The position numbers were made by a program, and so were the translations under genes. A stretch of DNA of 64,000 bases, from NCBI RefSeq assembly GCF_002014765.1, contig NZ_MUYT01000004.1, forward strand, positions 62,001 to 126,000, written 5' to 3'. Of the stretch, positions 26,401 to 34,286 are shown one piece after another. The stretch's first letter is position 1, and the number at the start of each line of letters is the position of its first letter. The notes below the pieces were generated by a model. The model did not search any database. It was not told the DNA's origin and saw nothing but the letters and a program-made list of their open reading frames with translations. The DNA is from Lwoffella lincolnii. GTDB lineage: Bacteria > Pseudomonadota > Gammaproteobacteria > Pseudomonadales > Moraxellaceae.

Positions 26401-27975
26401 GCCTTAACATTTCGCCGTTTATCTGCCACGCCACACCGTCATGCAAACAAACAGGACAATCAAATTGCACAAATTGAGCTTAAAGAGAATTTTGATGAAC
26501 TTAAGCGGTTGTTTTATGTGGCAATGACCCGAGCCAGTGAGCAGTTATTTATTGTGATAAAAGACCGTTATAATACCTCTGATATTCAATGGCGACCGCT
26601 AAACCATTGGCTAGATTGTGTCAATAGTAAAGATTATCATCTACCAGTGCGTTTGCAACCTTATATTGGCTGGTTTGATGGTGATGCCAGTGATAAAGAA
26701 TTACCAATCACAAAACCATCAAAACCACTTAACCAAATCAGTCAAAGTGATGTGGGCATATCAACCTTACAGCCCCAACAGATTGACTATCCAGATTATC
26801 ACAGCGTGATAAAACAAACGCACTTTGTGGGTTGGGGCAGAACAAGCTTTACGGCTTTAAGCCGTCTGTTAAATCAACCTGATAATCACTTAAATGGCAT
26901 CATCAATCATCAGGACAACGCATCTAATTTATTCAATGATGACTTACTTAATGATGGTCAAAGTCTAAAACAAGATAACTTAGATTATCAAACCTTAGAT
27001 TATCAAACAGTCATGATGATGGAGCAAGAGCCAAACATCAGACCAACCAGCCAACAATCCAATAAACAAGATAAGCCATCATTAGATAACATATCGAATA
27101 ACAACATTCGTTTTAATTTTATTAAAGGGGCAAATGCAGGGTCATTTTTACATAAGGTATTAGAAAAACTGTCCACAGAAAAGCCAAATACCGATGACAG
27201 CCAGAGCAAATTGATTGATAAACATCTTCTAGAATATGACTTACCCAAGCGATATTCAAGCCAATGGCAACCACTCTCAGATGTTATCAAATTAGATACG
27301 ACCAAAGACGCTGACAACACAAAAGCCACAAATCTCAGTCATCAACAACTCATCATGTGGCTACAAAGTATCATGCAAACACCATTTGTTGCGTCAAACA
27401 TCTGTTTAAATGACTTGCCAGCACAACAGCTAAAAGCTGAAATGTCATTTAACATGGGCATGCAAGGTAAATTAGATTTGACCAAACTGGCAGACACCAT
27501 TGCTCAGCATTTACCCAATGACCCAGATAAGCATGTGCATTTTGTTGTTAATGAGTTATCCACCAATCAATTTGAGTTACGTTACCTAAAAGGTGAGATG
27601 GATTTGGTCTATGAGCATCACGGTAAGTTTTATGTGGTGGATTATAAAAGCAATTACCTTGGTAATCAGTTAAGCGATTATCATTTTGACGTCTTACAAG
27701 TTGCCATGAGTAAAGCAGGGTATTGGCTACAAGCCATGATTTATCAAGTGGCATTGCATCGTTTATTAAAAATGCGACTTAAAAACTACCATGGTAATGA
27801 ACAGCGGTATTTAGGAGCAGTGGAATATGTGTTTTTAAGGGGTTTTGGTGCAGATTTTATTGATGACAATGCCCATAATGCCAACAATACCAACAATGAC
27901 AATCAAGCAAAAATGGGCAGCATTCATTGGGAAATACCCATTGGTTTAATTCATGCTTTGGATAAATTTTTATGA
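23470..27975 (+). CDS. recB: Exodeoxyribonuclease V beta subunit RecB
   Basis: The 1,501-residue UvrD-type helicase/nuclease has Walker A ASAGTGKT at 43-50, the CSTFTRAAAAELRERIYDRL block, the helicase motif II region ALIDESQDINGEQ, LVGDPKQAIYGFRGGD, the motif V-like TIHGSKGLEFPIVYVLG and the motif VI-like RLFYVAMTRA. The C-terminal nuclease has GEMDLVY (Asp near 1378) and VVDYKSN (Asp 1391, Lys 1393), the RecB-family nuclease residues. It resects double-strand breaks with RecC and RecD. Large low-complexity inserts (residues 115-155 and 1130-1200) make it some 320 residues longer than E. coli RecB. It overlaps recC and recD by ATGA. Confidence 0.93.
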   Translation: MNNAMTNALPNPTIHNHHINHLNHQVILPATDIPLYGHHLIEASAGTGKTWTLSGIVLRLLIEGKRQPEQMICSTFTRAAAAELRERIYDRLLDFNHALEWLLQLSMRSIHQQALFGSVSDDESANKNSLSKDKTQTDDKSKKKTDKRKNIKNYLIDLANQSDIQKLKDRINDKVNLHLLTHIIEHHHTYPINQAIQRTRHLLTTLDKLFVSTLDSLAQKWLSEFANETGHTSHIRISEDQDEHIDIIIHNHIRQFYSDLYHNDKLTHQLLLKNQSYQVSDFRKAVERGLNFLSVPIDENPQQTFNFEKYDQIIKQILQIGWAELEPYFDANYRKQQKMFVNGKLGKNLPTMPQFFAVLSEHPYDFVKHLPKEAQDFWHGFQEYVMGEEDATGKVKGFNANSQTQRQAFDALNIIEHLKQLSVQQDALTTHLQNVHQQLLVSIVKQVREQLPKRLAELGETTFSLQMQKLNHALLGKHGESLAKLIRHRYPIALIDESQDINGEQATVIQRVYLSGQSSHRHAFLLLVGDPKQAIYGFRGGDVANYNQIKTHFANSTYRLVQNFRSTQGLVEALNHWFGQGQIPSSNRPLDNKPDNNSPLADLGELGKGIYYQHMKAHREQGKLLLSNLLLSNITKSIADTDTKADTKVTDTRTIPPVSIIHLPYKESNDVIQTTAQHIAKLLQSSSQLDGRMVKPSDIAVLAKTHTDLDGIQRQLVKLGILANKSASSNIFESVMAQELLAILQALQNPYSQNHINRTLVSQSRAMTLEQVKRWQDNQHTNDKNSLSKHPKNTINHYEQYQQTLNNIAKSWQKKGTMAVLNAVLSLSICPYYLNSVNNSDSFNQQQLGKNVWQTLSQQENAERLLLNLRQLLDIIGEHTRKMGEFEIIDWLSTLIESPPNHDWATSLPIASSEGVKLMTIHGSKGLEFPIVYVLGMSASAKKSNDDFHLYAYVDDVNHIDAQNDVQKSHVFSLQTQALTFRRLSATPHRHANKQDNQIAQIELKENFDELKRLFYVAMTRASEQLFIVIKDRYNTSDIQWRPLNHWLDCVNSKDYHLPVRLQPYIGWFDGDASDKELPITKPSKPLNQISQSDVGISTLQPQQIDYPDYHSVIKQTHFVGWGRTSFTALSRLLNQPDNHLNGIINHQDNASNLFNDDLLNDGQSLKQDNLDYQTLDYQTVMMMEQEPNIRPTSQQSNKQDKPSLDNISNNNIRFNFIKGANAGSFLHKVLEKLSTEKPNTDDSQSKLIDKHLLEYDLPKRYSSQWQPLSDVIKLDTTKDADNTKATNLSHQQLIMWLQSIMQTPFVASNICLNDLPAQQLKAEMSFNMGMQGKLDLTKLADTIAQHLPNDPDKHVHFVVNELSTNQFELRYLKGEMDLVYEHHGKFYVVDYKSNYLGNQLSDYHFDVLQVAMSKAGYWLQAMIYQVALHRLLKMRLKNYHGNEQRYLGAVEYVFLRGFGADFIDDNAHNANNTNNDNQAKMGSIHWEIPIGLIHALDKFL

Positions 27976-30500
27976 GCCAATTTTTTATCAGCCCACTTAA
28001 CAACAACACAACCGATAACTGGGCAAAACCAATTAGCGATTATCTGTTATTGCGTCAAGCACAACAATCAAACCATCAACTCGCCAATGGACAAGGGAAT
28101 CAACACCGTTTGTTGTTTCAAGCATTCATGGGGCTTTTGGTCAATCAATTACAAGAAGGGCATACCTGTTTTGAGTTGACAGACAGTAAAGAGATGTCAG
28201 ACATGTCATGGCAAAATCAGCTGATTTATGCTGTTGCCATGCCTTTGACTGACTTTATACTGACACAATGGCAAATTGCCATTAACATCTATGGCGGCAT
28301 TCAAAGTGATGTTCAAAATGATGTTCAAGCCATCAGTCAACATGTGGTGAGTCAAAGCGTGTGGTTATCCGTATTGATTGCTGACTTTAAAAAAAATGGC
28401 GAAAAAAATGGCATGAAAAATGGATTGGGCATTGACCGAACCAAGGAGCATGGCAAAAAAATCAATCGAGCTGATGCAGAAGCACGGTTGTTATCGCTGG
28501 TTAATCAGATGATTAATCAGATACTCACCCAATTCATGCCAATAAACACTGATGACAGCCATCATGACCATAACAGCTGGTCAAATCATCATAAAAATGG
28601 CATTTATCAGCAATTAGCAATGCAGTTACAACAAGTTGCTGATGACACGATTTTACAGGTTTATGAACAGTTGATGCTGACGCAACAGCTGATACGATGG
28701 CTAAATCAATATGATGAGCATGCTGATTTGACTCAATTTACCCAACGGTTTGACCAAGGCAGTGCTTATTTTATTTCTGCAAATGATTTGATTGGCAAGA
28801 CGGATACCGACACCAATGCCAATGCCAATGCCACAAATCATGCCACATTTAAGCAAAATGGCAAAAAAGCCCATGCCAAGCCATTGGTGTATGATGTTAA
28901 TAATACCTCAATTTTTACCTGTTGGTTGCATCGCAGTTGGCAGGCAGAGCGTGATATTGCCAGACACATTTTACGCATCAGTACCCAACCCATCAGCAGG
29001 TTGAACATGGTTTTGGACATGGACAGCATCATTGATGAACTTAAGTTGGACATTCAGCCACAGCAACGAGATGCCATACAAACTGCCAATTGTTCAGCGT
29101 TTAGCATCATCACAGGTGGACCTGGCACAGGAAAAACTTATACAGTGGCAGCATTGGTCTTGGCGTTACATCATCATAGCCAATACCAATCTAATTCATC
29201 TAAATCATTAAAAAAATCTTTAACCCTAGCGCTTGCCGCCCCCACAGGGAAAGCCGCCCAACGAATGCAAGAATCTCTACAGCATTCCATTGAAAAAAGT
29301 GGCATACAGATGTTACTGCCCAAGGCAAAAACCGTGCATCGTTTGCTTGGCATCGGCATGGATGGCATTGCCAAATATCATGAAAACAATCCATTGAGCG
29401 AAGACATCATCATCATTGATGAAGCATCCATGTTGGGGGCAGAGTTGACCAGTCAGCTGTTGGCAGCTGTCAAAACAGGAAGTCGGCTCATTTTATTGGG
29501 AGATGCCAAACAATTGGCAGCAGTAGAAGCAGGATCGGTGTTGGCAGATTTATGTGCCATTAAACGCATTGCCCCCATGCAAATAACACTCACACAAAGT
29601 CGTCGTTTTGACGATAAGTCAGCCGTTGGTCAACTGGCAACCATGATTTATCAAGGCGATGCTAAATTACCCCATGATGCCAGTTATGATAAAAGACCCA
29701 TCACTCAGTTGGCAGAGTTATCAGCACGTTTTAGCACATTGCAACATGTGCCATTTACCAACAATACTGGCAACAACACAGGCATGGCATTTATCAAACA
29801 GCATTATTTGCCGTATGTCAAACATTGCTTACAAACATTGGAAACACTGGACAAACACAGCACGCATATTGATGTTGGCAAGCTTTTTAGTCAGTTTGGC
29901 AGTTTTCGCATCTTAACGGCTGGGCATCATGGCATTTGGGGCGATGACAGCATCAATGAACGGTTAACGCTTTGGCATCAAGAGAAAATAAAATCTGCCA
30001 TCTCTGCCATAAAGTCATCACAACAAGCATCAGCATCACAAGCCAACGCCAGACATATCCGCCTGCCAGCCAATCATGCCATTTGGTATCATGGTCGCCC
30101 CATCATGATACAAAAGAACACTTACACATTGGGGCTATATAATGGTGATGTGGGCATTTGCCTATATCATGCCGATAGGGGGTATGAAGTGTATTTTGAA
30201 GGGCGTGAGTTGCCATTGTCGGTTAATATGCTCGATGAAACCACGCTTAGCACCGCTTATGCCATCACCGTGCATAAATCACAAGGCTCTGAATTTGAAC
30301 ATGTGGCATTGGTGTTTGACCCCAGTAGTCAGCGTCTGCTTAGTCGTGAGCTGATTTATACGGGTGTTACTCGTGCCAAAACGGCGGTGAGTCTTTTGAT
30401 GAGTGATGACGATTTTATGAAAGCGGTACAAACGCCTACCGTTAGGCAGACAGGATTGGCATGGCATTTTGACCACATTAACCACACGTCATCACCTTAA
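27972..30500 (+). CDS. recD: Exodeoxyribonuclease V alpha subunit RecD
   Basis: The 842-residue SF1B helicase has Walker A GGPGTGKT at about 383-390, LAAPTGKAAQRM, KTVHRLLG, the DEAS Walker B in IIIDEASMLGAEL, LILLGDAKQLAAVEAGSVL, and near the C-terminus YAITVHKSQGSEF and LIYTGVTRAK. RecD is the fast 5'-3' motor of RecBCD. It is longer than E. coli RecD (608 residues) through Asn/His-rich inserts in the N-terminal half (around 150-200 and 275-300). Its end overlaps the convergent mipA-like gene by four bases. The downstream side has no separate terminator. Confidence 0.93.
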   Translation: MSQFFISPLNNNTTDNWAKPISDYLLLRQAQQSNHQLANGQGNQHRLLFQAFMGLLVNQLQEGHTCFELTDSKEMSDMSWQNQLIYAVAMPLTDFILTQWQIAINIYGGIQSDVQNDVQAISQHVVSQSVWLSVLIADFKKNGEKNGMKNGLGIDRTKEHGKKINRADAEARLLSLVNQMINQILTQFMPINTDDSHHDHNSWSNHHKNGIYQQLAMQLQQVADDTILQVYEQLMLTQQLIRWLNQYDEHADLTQFTQRFDQGSAYFISANDLIGKTDTDTNANANATNHATFKQNGKKAHAKPLVYDVNNTSIFTCWLHRSWQAERDIARHILRISTQPISRLNMVLDMDSIIDELKLDIQPQQRDAIQTANCSAFSIITGGPGTGKTYTVAALVLALHHHSQYQSNSSKSLKKSLTLALAAPTGKAAQRMQESLQHSIEKSGIQMLLPKAKTVHRLLGIGMDGIAKYHENNPLSEDIIIIDEASMLGAELTSQLLAAVKTGSRLILLGDAKQLAAVEAGSVLADLCAIKRIAPMQITLTQSRRFDDKSAVGQLATMIYQGDAKLPHDASYDKRPITQLAELSARFSTLQHVPFTNNTGNNTGMAFIKQHYLPYVKHCLQTLETLDKHSTHIDVGKLFSQFGSFRILTAGHHGIWGDDSINERLTLWHQEKIKSAISAIKSSQQASASQANARHIRLPANHAIWYHGRPIMIQKNTYTLGLYNGDVGICLYHADRGYEVYFEGRELPLSVNMLDETTLSTAYAITVHKSQGSEFEHVALVFDPSSQRLLSRELIYTGVTRAKTAVSLLMSDDDFMKAVQTPTVRQTGLAWHFDHINHTSSP

Positions 30501-31399
30501 AATGTGTATAACAGCCCGACCGTGGTGGCACTGATGGTACGGTCTTTTACCTTGGGGCTATTTAATTGCTCATTGCCATGTATGCTGGTGTTTTGATTTA
30601 AAAACAAACTCAAACTGTCGTCCATCGCATAAGTTGCCATGACACCGACAAAAGGACTAAAACCAGCATTTGGCTGATACGCATTCAAGCCTGTTGCGTC
30701 GCTTTCAGCTTGTGAAATGCCGTAGTAATGGTTGTTATAATTTTTGTCATACCAAGTCACGCCAGCACTGGGTACGACAGTTAACCCACCTTGTTTAAAC
30801 TTAGCCAAATAGCTGAGTTTTGCCAAACTGCCACCACTGTTGCCCGCCACTTCCGTTGCCATTTGGGCTTGTAGACTACCAAAACGAGTCACATAAAGAT
30901 AGCTGCCACCTGCCATGATGGAGCCATTGGTTTTTTTGAGTTTTTGATGGTCGCTTTCAGCATTTTTTGGATTGTAAGGGTCGCCTGCTGTTTGCACATA
31001 AGCGGAAAACTCTTTATCTTGGGACTTAATCAGATTAACCCCCAGTTGATTGCCACGCACATACATTCGTTGACTTTCATAAAAGACAGTCGGTACGATT
31101 TTGGTTTCTGGCTCATATTTGGCAAAACCAGCATCAACATGATAAGCACTGACCCCAATTTGCACGCCTTTATAAAATGGCTTTTTAGATGAGTTGTTGG
31201 AGGTTTGCTCAGCAACTGATGCGGTAGCATCTTGTATGGGTTGCATGGTTGACGAAGACTGTATCATTGCTGATTGTGCCATTGCCGATACAGACGATAA
31301 GGACAACATCAATGCTGATGCCAATAAAGATAAAGGTTGCAAAGATTTTGATGACAGTGATGACAGTTGTGATGATAAAAGTTGCGATGACGTGTTCAT
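30497..31399 (-). CDS. MipA/OmpV family outer membrane protein
   Basis: The chosen start is the ATG at 31399, giving 300 residues, because a Ser/Leu-rich signal peptide then ends at AMAQS; an upstream in-frame extension to 31510 overlaps hutC and is unlikely. The mature protein has alternating beta-strand patterns (GVQIGVSAYHVDAGFAKY, GNQLGVNLIKS, GGSYLYVTRFGSLQAQM, AGVTWYDKNYNNHYYGIS) and ends in Y-T-F, a C-terminal outer-membrane signal. The YYGIS segment and aromatic pattern fit MipA/OmpV, a family of scaffolding or small porin-like barrels. The region after the signal peptide is Ser/Gln/Thr-rich. Confidence 0.75.
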   Translation of the reverse strand: MNTSSQLLSSQLSSLSSKSLQPLSLLASALMLSLSSVSAMAQSAMIQSSSTMQPIQDATASVAEQTSNNSSKKPFYKGVQIGVSAYHVDAGFAKYEPETKIVPTVFYESQRMYVRGNQLGVNLIKSQDKEFSAYVQTAGDPYNPKNAESDHQKLKKTNGSIMAGGSYLYVTRFGSLQAQMATEVAGNSGGSLAKLSYLAKFKQGGLTVVPSAGVTWYDKNYNNHYYGISQAESDATGLNAYQPNAGFSPFVGVMATYAMDDSLSLFLNQNTSIHGNEQLNSPKVKDRTISATTVGLLYTF

Positions 31400-31457
31400 A
31401 AAAATACGCTTGATTCTGAGAAAATAAAAGCCAATGCCATAAAAACAACTCATCTGA

Positions 31458-32186
31458 TTATAACTCATCAGAAAACCGATGAGTATCTCCATCATGCCAC
31501 ATTTGTACATAAGTGACCACTTTATCGCCAGAATATGTTTGACGACTGAGCAATAACGCTGGCTGGTAGTACTCTTGGGTTAACTTATCAATCTGTAATA
31601 ATCGGGCGATGTCAGCTGGCGGGGTTTTTGCTTTGATGAGGTAATTGCCCCTAACCAGTGGCACTTGCTTAATTAAATAACTGCTGGTGTTGATGCAGGT
31701 AAAATCCTGCTTGGGAAAATCTGGCAACAAACCGCAATCTACCCAACGACGTTCGTACTGTACAGGTAAATTATCCGCCAAATGCAAAATCTCAACTTGA
31801 TAGATTTTTTGCTCAGGACTAAAGCGTTCTTTGGCAGCAACACACAAATCAGCATGGTTTATATGACCTTGTTTGATGACTTTGGCCACATAGTGTTTTT
31901 TGGCATTTTTGATGTCTTCGGCGATGTTTCGCACTTGCACAAACGTGTGATTAAACTGCTGTTGAGCCACAAACGTGCCACTGCCTTGATGGCGTTCAAG
32001 CACGCCTGCTTCTGACAATTCTTTTAACGCACGATTGACCGTCATTCTAGACACCCCAAACTCTTGCGCCAAAGTAATCTCAGCTGGAATGGCATCACCA
32101 CCGCACCATAACCCTTTATGAATGCGTTCTAATATCTTGTTTTTAATCTGCTGATAAGCAGGAACGTGTTGGGACATGTGGGGCAT
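31458..32186 (-). CDS. hutC: HutC-like histidine utilisation repressor (GntR family)
   Basis: The 242-residue protein has an N-terminal GntR winged helix (YQQIKNKILERI, then IPAEITLAQEFGVSRMTVNRALKEL, ERHQGSGTFVA) and a C-terminal UTRA ligand domain (YQVEILHLADNLPVQYERRWVD, and ARLLQI through QTYSGDKVVTYVQMWHDG). The UTRA details and the end resemble HutC, which binds urocanate and represses hut genes. An alternative start is the ATG at 32177. The divergent side holds only a dead hutU fragment and no other hut gene is visible, so this repressor is an orphan here. Its stop lies about 60 bases upstream of the mipA-like start. Confidence 0.8.
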   Translation of the reverse strand: MPHMSQHVPAYQQIKNKILERIHKGLWCGGDAIPAEITLAQEFGVSRMTVNRALKELSEAGVLERHQGSGTFVAQQQFNHTFVQVRNIAEDIKNAKKHYVAKVIKQGHINHADLCVAAKERFSPEQKIYQVEILHLADNLPVQYERRWVDCGLLPDFPKQDFTCINTSSYLIKQVPLVRGNYLIKAKTPPADIARLLQIDKLTQEYYQPALLLSRQTYSGDKVVTYVQMWHDGDTHRFSDEL

Positions 32187-32363
32187 ATGATGGCTTTCTC
32201 TGATTGGTGATTGTGGTGATTGGTGGCTTAAATTAAAGTTAAAAATTTAAGAGCCAAGGCTAAAGATAAGATGAATAAATAAACACTGATGAATCAACCT
32301 TAACGCATTATACCCAAATAAATCGCACAAAGGCACTTGTCAGAGCCAGTAAATATTGATAAA

Positions 32364-32375
32364 TTGTCTATACAA
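32364..32375. promoter_or_regulatory. Candidate HutC operator
   Basis: TTGTCTATACAA is an inverted repeat (TTGT...ACAA) of the type bound by HutC/GntR repressors, lying between hutC and the hutU remnant, where the hut operator would be expected. The site is intact although the controlled gene is not. Confidence 0.55.
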
Positions 32376-32391
32376 ATTGTGCTGATTTAAC

Positions 32392-32564
32392 CACCTAGAC
32401 ACAGGGTCGGTTGTCAGCCCCAACTGAGAGACTGAATCCATGAAAGATGGCACGGATGCGGTATCCGACTGGGCATTTTTAAATGGCATGTTCAATGTGG
32501 TAGGCGGAGCAACCTAGGTGAGCCTACACCATGGCGGTGGTGTGGGCATAGGTTATAGCCAGCT
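32392..32564 (+). pseudogene. hutU: hutU (urocanate hydratase) internal fragment
   Basis: Translating from 32392 gives HLDTGSVVSPN, a stop, ETESMKDGTDAVSDWAFLNG and then MFNVVGGAT, a stop, VSLHHGGGVGIGYSQ. These match the conserved urocanase C-terminal region (LDCGSVASP, ETESMKDGSDAVSDW, SLHHGGGVGMG). Two in-frame stops and the absence of the other 500 or so residues make it a relic. The following 180 bases (an open frame at 32565-32747 without an ATG) encode PPEYKDDDGNAQND and a helix, origin unknown, probably another gene fragment. Confidence 0.85.
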
Positions 32565-32793
32565 TTGGCAGCCCACGCCACACCGCCAGAGTATAAAGAC
32601 GATGACGGCAATGCCCAAAACGATGCTTATATTGATAAAGTGTGTGAGTGGTTGCCAATTTTGCATCAAGAAGGTTTGGTGGATGCGTTTTGTGAAAACA
32701 TCCTCCAATTGACAAAATGCGACAGCACGGCGTGGCGATGGCAATGATTTTAATGGGCTAAAATGCCAAATAACCCTTGCAATTCAAATGAAT

Positions 32794-32812
32794 AATAACT
32801 ATTATCATTATT
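32794..32812. promoter_or_regulatory. Fur-box-like site upstream of bfd-bfr
   Basis: AATAACTATTATCATTATT matches 14 of 19 positions of the Fur consensus by eye and lies 26 bases before the bfd ATG. The site suggests that bfd, and perhaps the following genes, respond to iron. Bfd is needed to release iron from bacterioferritin under starvation, which fits Fur repression. Confidence 0.6.
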
Positions 32813-32838
32813 ATTTATTGTAATAAGGTAATCATATC

Positions 32839-33030
32839 ATGTATGTGTGTATTTGCTATGATATCAACGATAAAACCATCAAAAAAGCAATCAGCGAAGG
32901 ACATGACACGTTAGGGGAGTTACAACAACACCTAAAAGTCGCCACTTGCTGTGGTTGCTGTCAGCCGATGGTGCAAGACTTATTAGATGAACATCAACAA
33001 AAACTTGCCATGCTTGCCATTCCTGCTTAA
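32839..33030 (+). CDS. bfd: Bacterioferritin-associated ferredoxin Bfd
   Basis: The 63-residue protein is a BFD-like [2Fe-2S] domain: the four cysteines occur as CIC near residues 4-6 and CCGCC near 38-42 (CxC with CxxC spacing). Bfd donates electrons to ferric iron inside bacterioferritin so that iron can be mobilised; it is normally small and single-domain, as here. It lies directly upstream of two bacterioferritin genes and beneath a Fur-like box. The electron source would be Fpr, the gene that begins at position 330 of this window. Confidence 0.9.
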   Translation: MYVCICYDINDKTIKKAISEGHDTLGELQQHLKVATCCGCCQPMVQDLLDEHQQKLAMLAIPA

Positions 33031-33191
33031 GGTGATTTTATTCCGATAATACCCAATATTCATCACAACAATCACAGTTATTGATAACGTCATTCATCAA
33101 TAATAAAAATCCTAAATGAGTATGTTCTCACTGGCTTATCTTTTATAATGCCAGTTGTTGGTTTATTTTTTAATAAAATATGGGAGCATTT

Positions 33192-33665
33192 ATGTCTGAC
33201 AATCAATCTGTTATCGATTATCTTAACTTCTTATTGGCAGGTGAGCTTGGGGCTCGTGACCAATATTTTATTCATTCCGAGATGTATGAAGAATGGCAAT
33301 TTGGTAAGTTATACGAGCGTATTCATCATGAAATGCAAGATGAAACAGAACACGCTCAGACCATCATTCGTCGTATCTTGCTCTTAGGTGGCACACCAAA
33401 CATGCAGCCATCTGCTCTTAACATCGGTCATGATGTGCCAAGCATGTTAAAAGCTGACCTAGAGCTTGAAAAAACCGTACAACAAGACCTGAAAAAAGGC
33501 ATCAAACTGTGTGAAGATGCTGGCGATTATGTTACACGTCAAATATTGGTTGAACAGCTCAAAGACACCGAAGAAGACCATGCTCACTGGCTTGAAAAAC
33601 AGCTTAGATTAATTGATTTGGTTGGCTTACAAAACTACTTACAAAGCCAAACATCAGTAGAGTAG
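33192..33665 (+). CDS. bfrA: Bacterioferritin subunit with ferroxidase residues but no haem Met
   Basis: The start at 33192 follows GGGAG; 157 residues. Four-helix ferritin family. Aligned by eye to E. coli Bfr, it keeps the di-iron ligands: Glu in GELGARDQYF, Glu and His in QDETEHAQ, Glu in LELEK, and Glu and His in TEEDHAHWLE. At the position of the axial haem ligand Met52, the sequence has Thr (DET), so this subunit probably cannot ligate haem by itself. It is followed nine bases later by a second subunit with the opposite pattern. It would store iron as a mixed or homo-oligomeric 24-mer. Confidence 0.85.
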   Translation: MSDNQSVIDYLNFLLAGELGARDQYFIHSEMYEEWQFGKLYERIHHEMQDETEHAQTIIRRILLLGGTPNMQPSALNIGHDVPSMLKADLELEKTVQQDLKKGIKLCEDAGDYVTRQILVEQLKDTEEDHAHWLEKQLRLIDLVGLQNYLQSQTSVE

Positions 33666-33674
33666 GGGGATAAA

Positions 33675-34139
33675 ATGAACAATACGCCTGTTATCAGTGC
33701 TTTAAATTCCGTTTTATCTCAATCTTTGGTCGCTATTAACCAGTATTTTTTACATGCTCGCATGGTTAAAAACTGGGGAATCGAAGAGCTGAACGATAAA
33801 TTTTATCATCAATCCATTCTTGAAATGAAATTGTCTGATAAACTCATTGAACGAGTATTTTTGTTGAATGGTTTGCCCAATTTACAAGACTTAGGTAAGC
33901 TGTACATTGGTGAAGATGTGGCAGAAATTTTAGAATGCGATTTAAAACTTGAAAAACAAAAAACTCAAGTCATCAAAGATGCCATTGCCATTTGTGAGCG
34001 TGAGCAAGATTATGTGTCTCGTGAGTTGTTGGTTGGTTTAAAAGATGAAAGTGAAGACCATATCGACTGGCTAGAGAGTAACATGGAATTGATGGAACGC
34101 ATTGGTATTGAACGATACATTCAATCGCATTTAGATTAG
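33675..34139 (+). CDS. bfrB: Bacterioferritin subunit with haem Met but degenerate ferroxidase site
   Basis: The 154-residue protein begins MNNTPVISALNSVLSQSLVAIN and is a clear bacterioferritin (QYFLHARMVKNWG, NGLPNLQDLGKL, DYVSREL). Aligned by eye to E. coli Bfr, it retains Met in ILEMKLSD at the haem position, but several ferroxidase ligands are changed: Glu18 to Ser (SQSLVAINQYF), His54 to Leu (EMKLSD), and Glu127 to Ser (KDESEDHIDW). This is the complement of the previous gene and matches the two-subunit bacterioferritins of Neisseria/Moraxella type. A good terminator follows. Confidence 0.85.
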   Translation: MNNTPVISALNSVLSQSLVAINQYFLHARMVKNWGIEELNDKFYHQSILEMKLSDKLIERVFLLNGLPNLQDLGKLYIGEDVAEILECDLKLEKQKTQVIKDAIAICEREQDYVSRELLVGLKDESEDHIDWLESNMELMERIGIERYIQSHLD

Positions 34140-34188
34140 ATGTCTAAACTGAGTCTTAATTAAAAAAATCCATAAAGTTCATATAAAA

Positions 34189-34214
34189 ACTCAAGCTGAT
34201 GCTTGGGTTTTTTC
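34189..34214 (+). terminator. Terminator after bfrB
   Basis: ACTCAAGC and GCTTGGGT pair around TGAT and are followed by six T. It closes the bfd-bfrA-bfrB unit, about 30 bases before the prophage boundary. Confidence 0.8.
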
Positions 34215-34240
34215 TTGTCCGTTGGATTAGATAACAAACA

Positions 34241-34274
34241 AGCCAAACTTCGCACAATGTAACAAGGTTATGAC
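34241..34274. other. Left prophage junction (attL) with XerC arm of dif
   Basis: A 21-base sequence at 34241-34261, including the XerC arm ACTTCGCACAA, recurs exactly at 39410-39430. To its right the sequence is TGTAAC and AAGGTTATGAC, not a good XerD arm. This fits XerC-mediated exchange at dif with a phage attP whose XerD side is degenerate: chromosomal XerC arm plus phage sequence at the left, full dif at the right. Confidence 0.8.
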
Positions 34275-34286
34275 AAAGGTTGGTCT

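Noticed and set aside
32565..32747. 60-codon frame after the hutU remnant as a gene
   Set aside because: It has no ATG and no good ribosome site, sits in a decayed area and has no recognised family; treated as debris.
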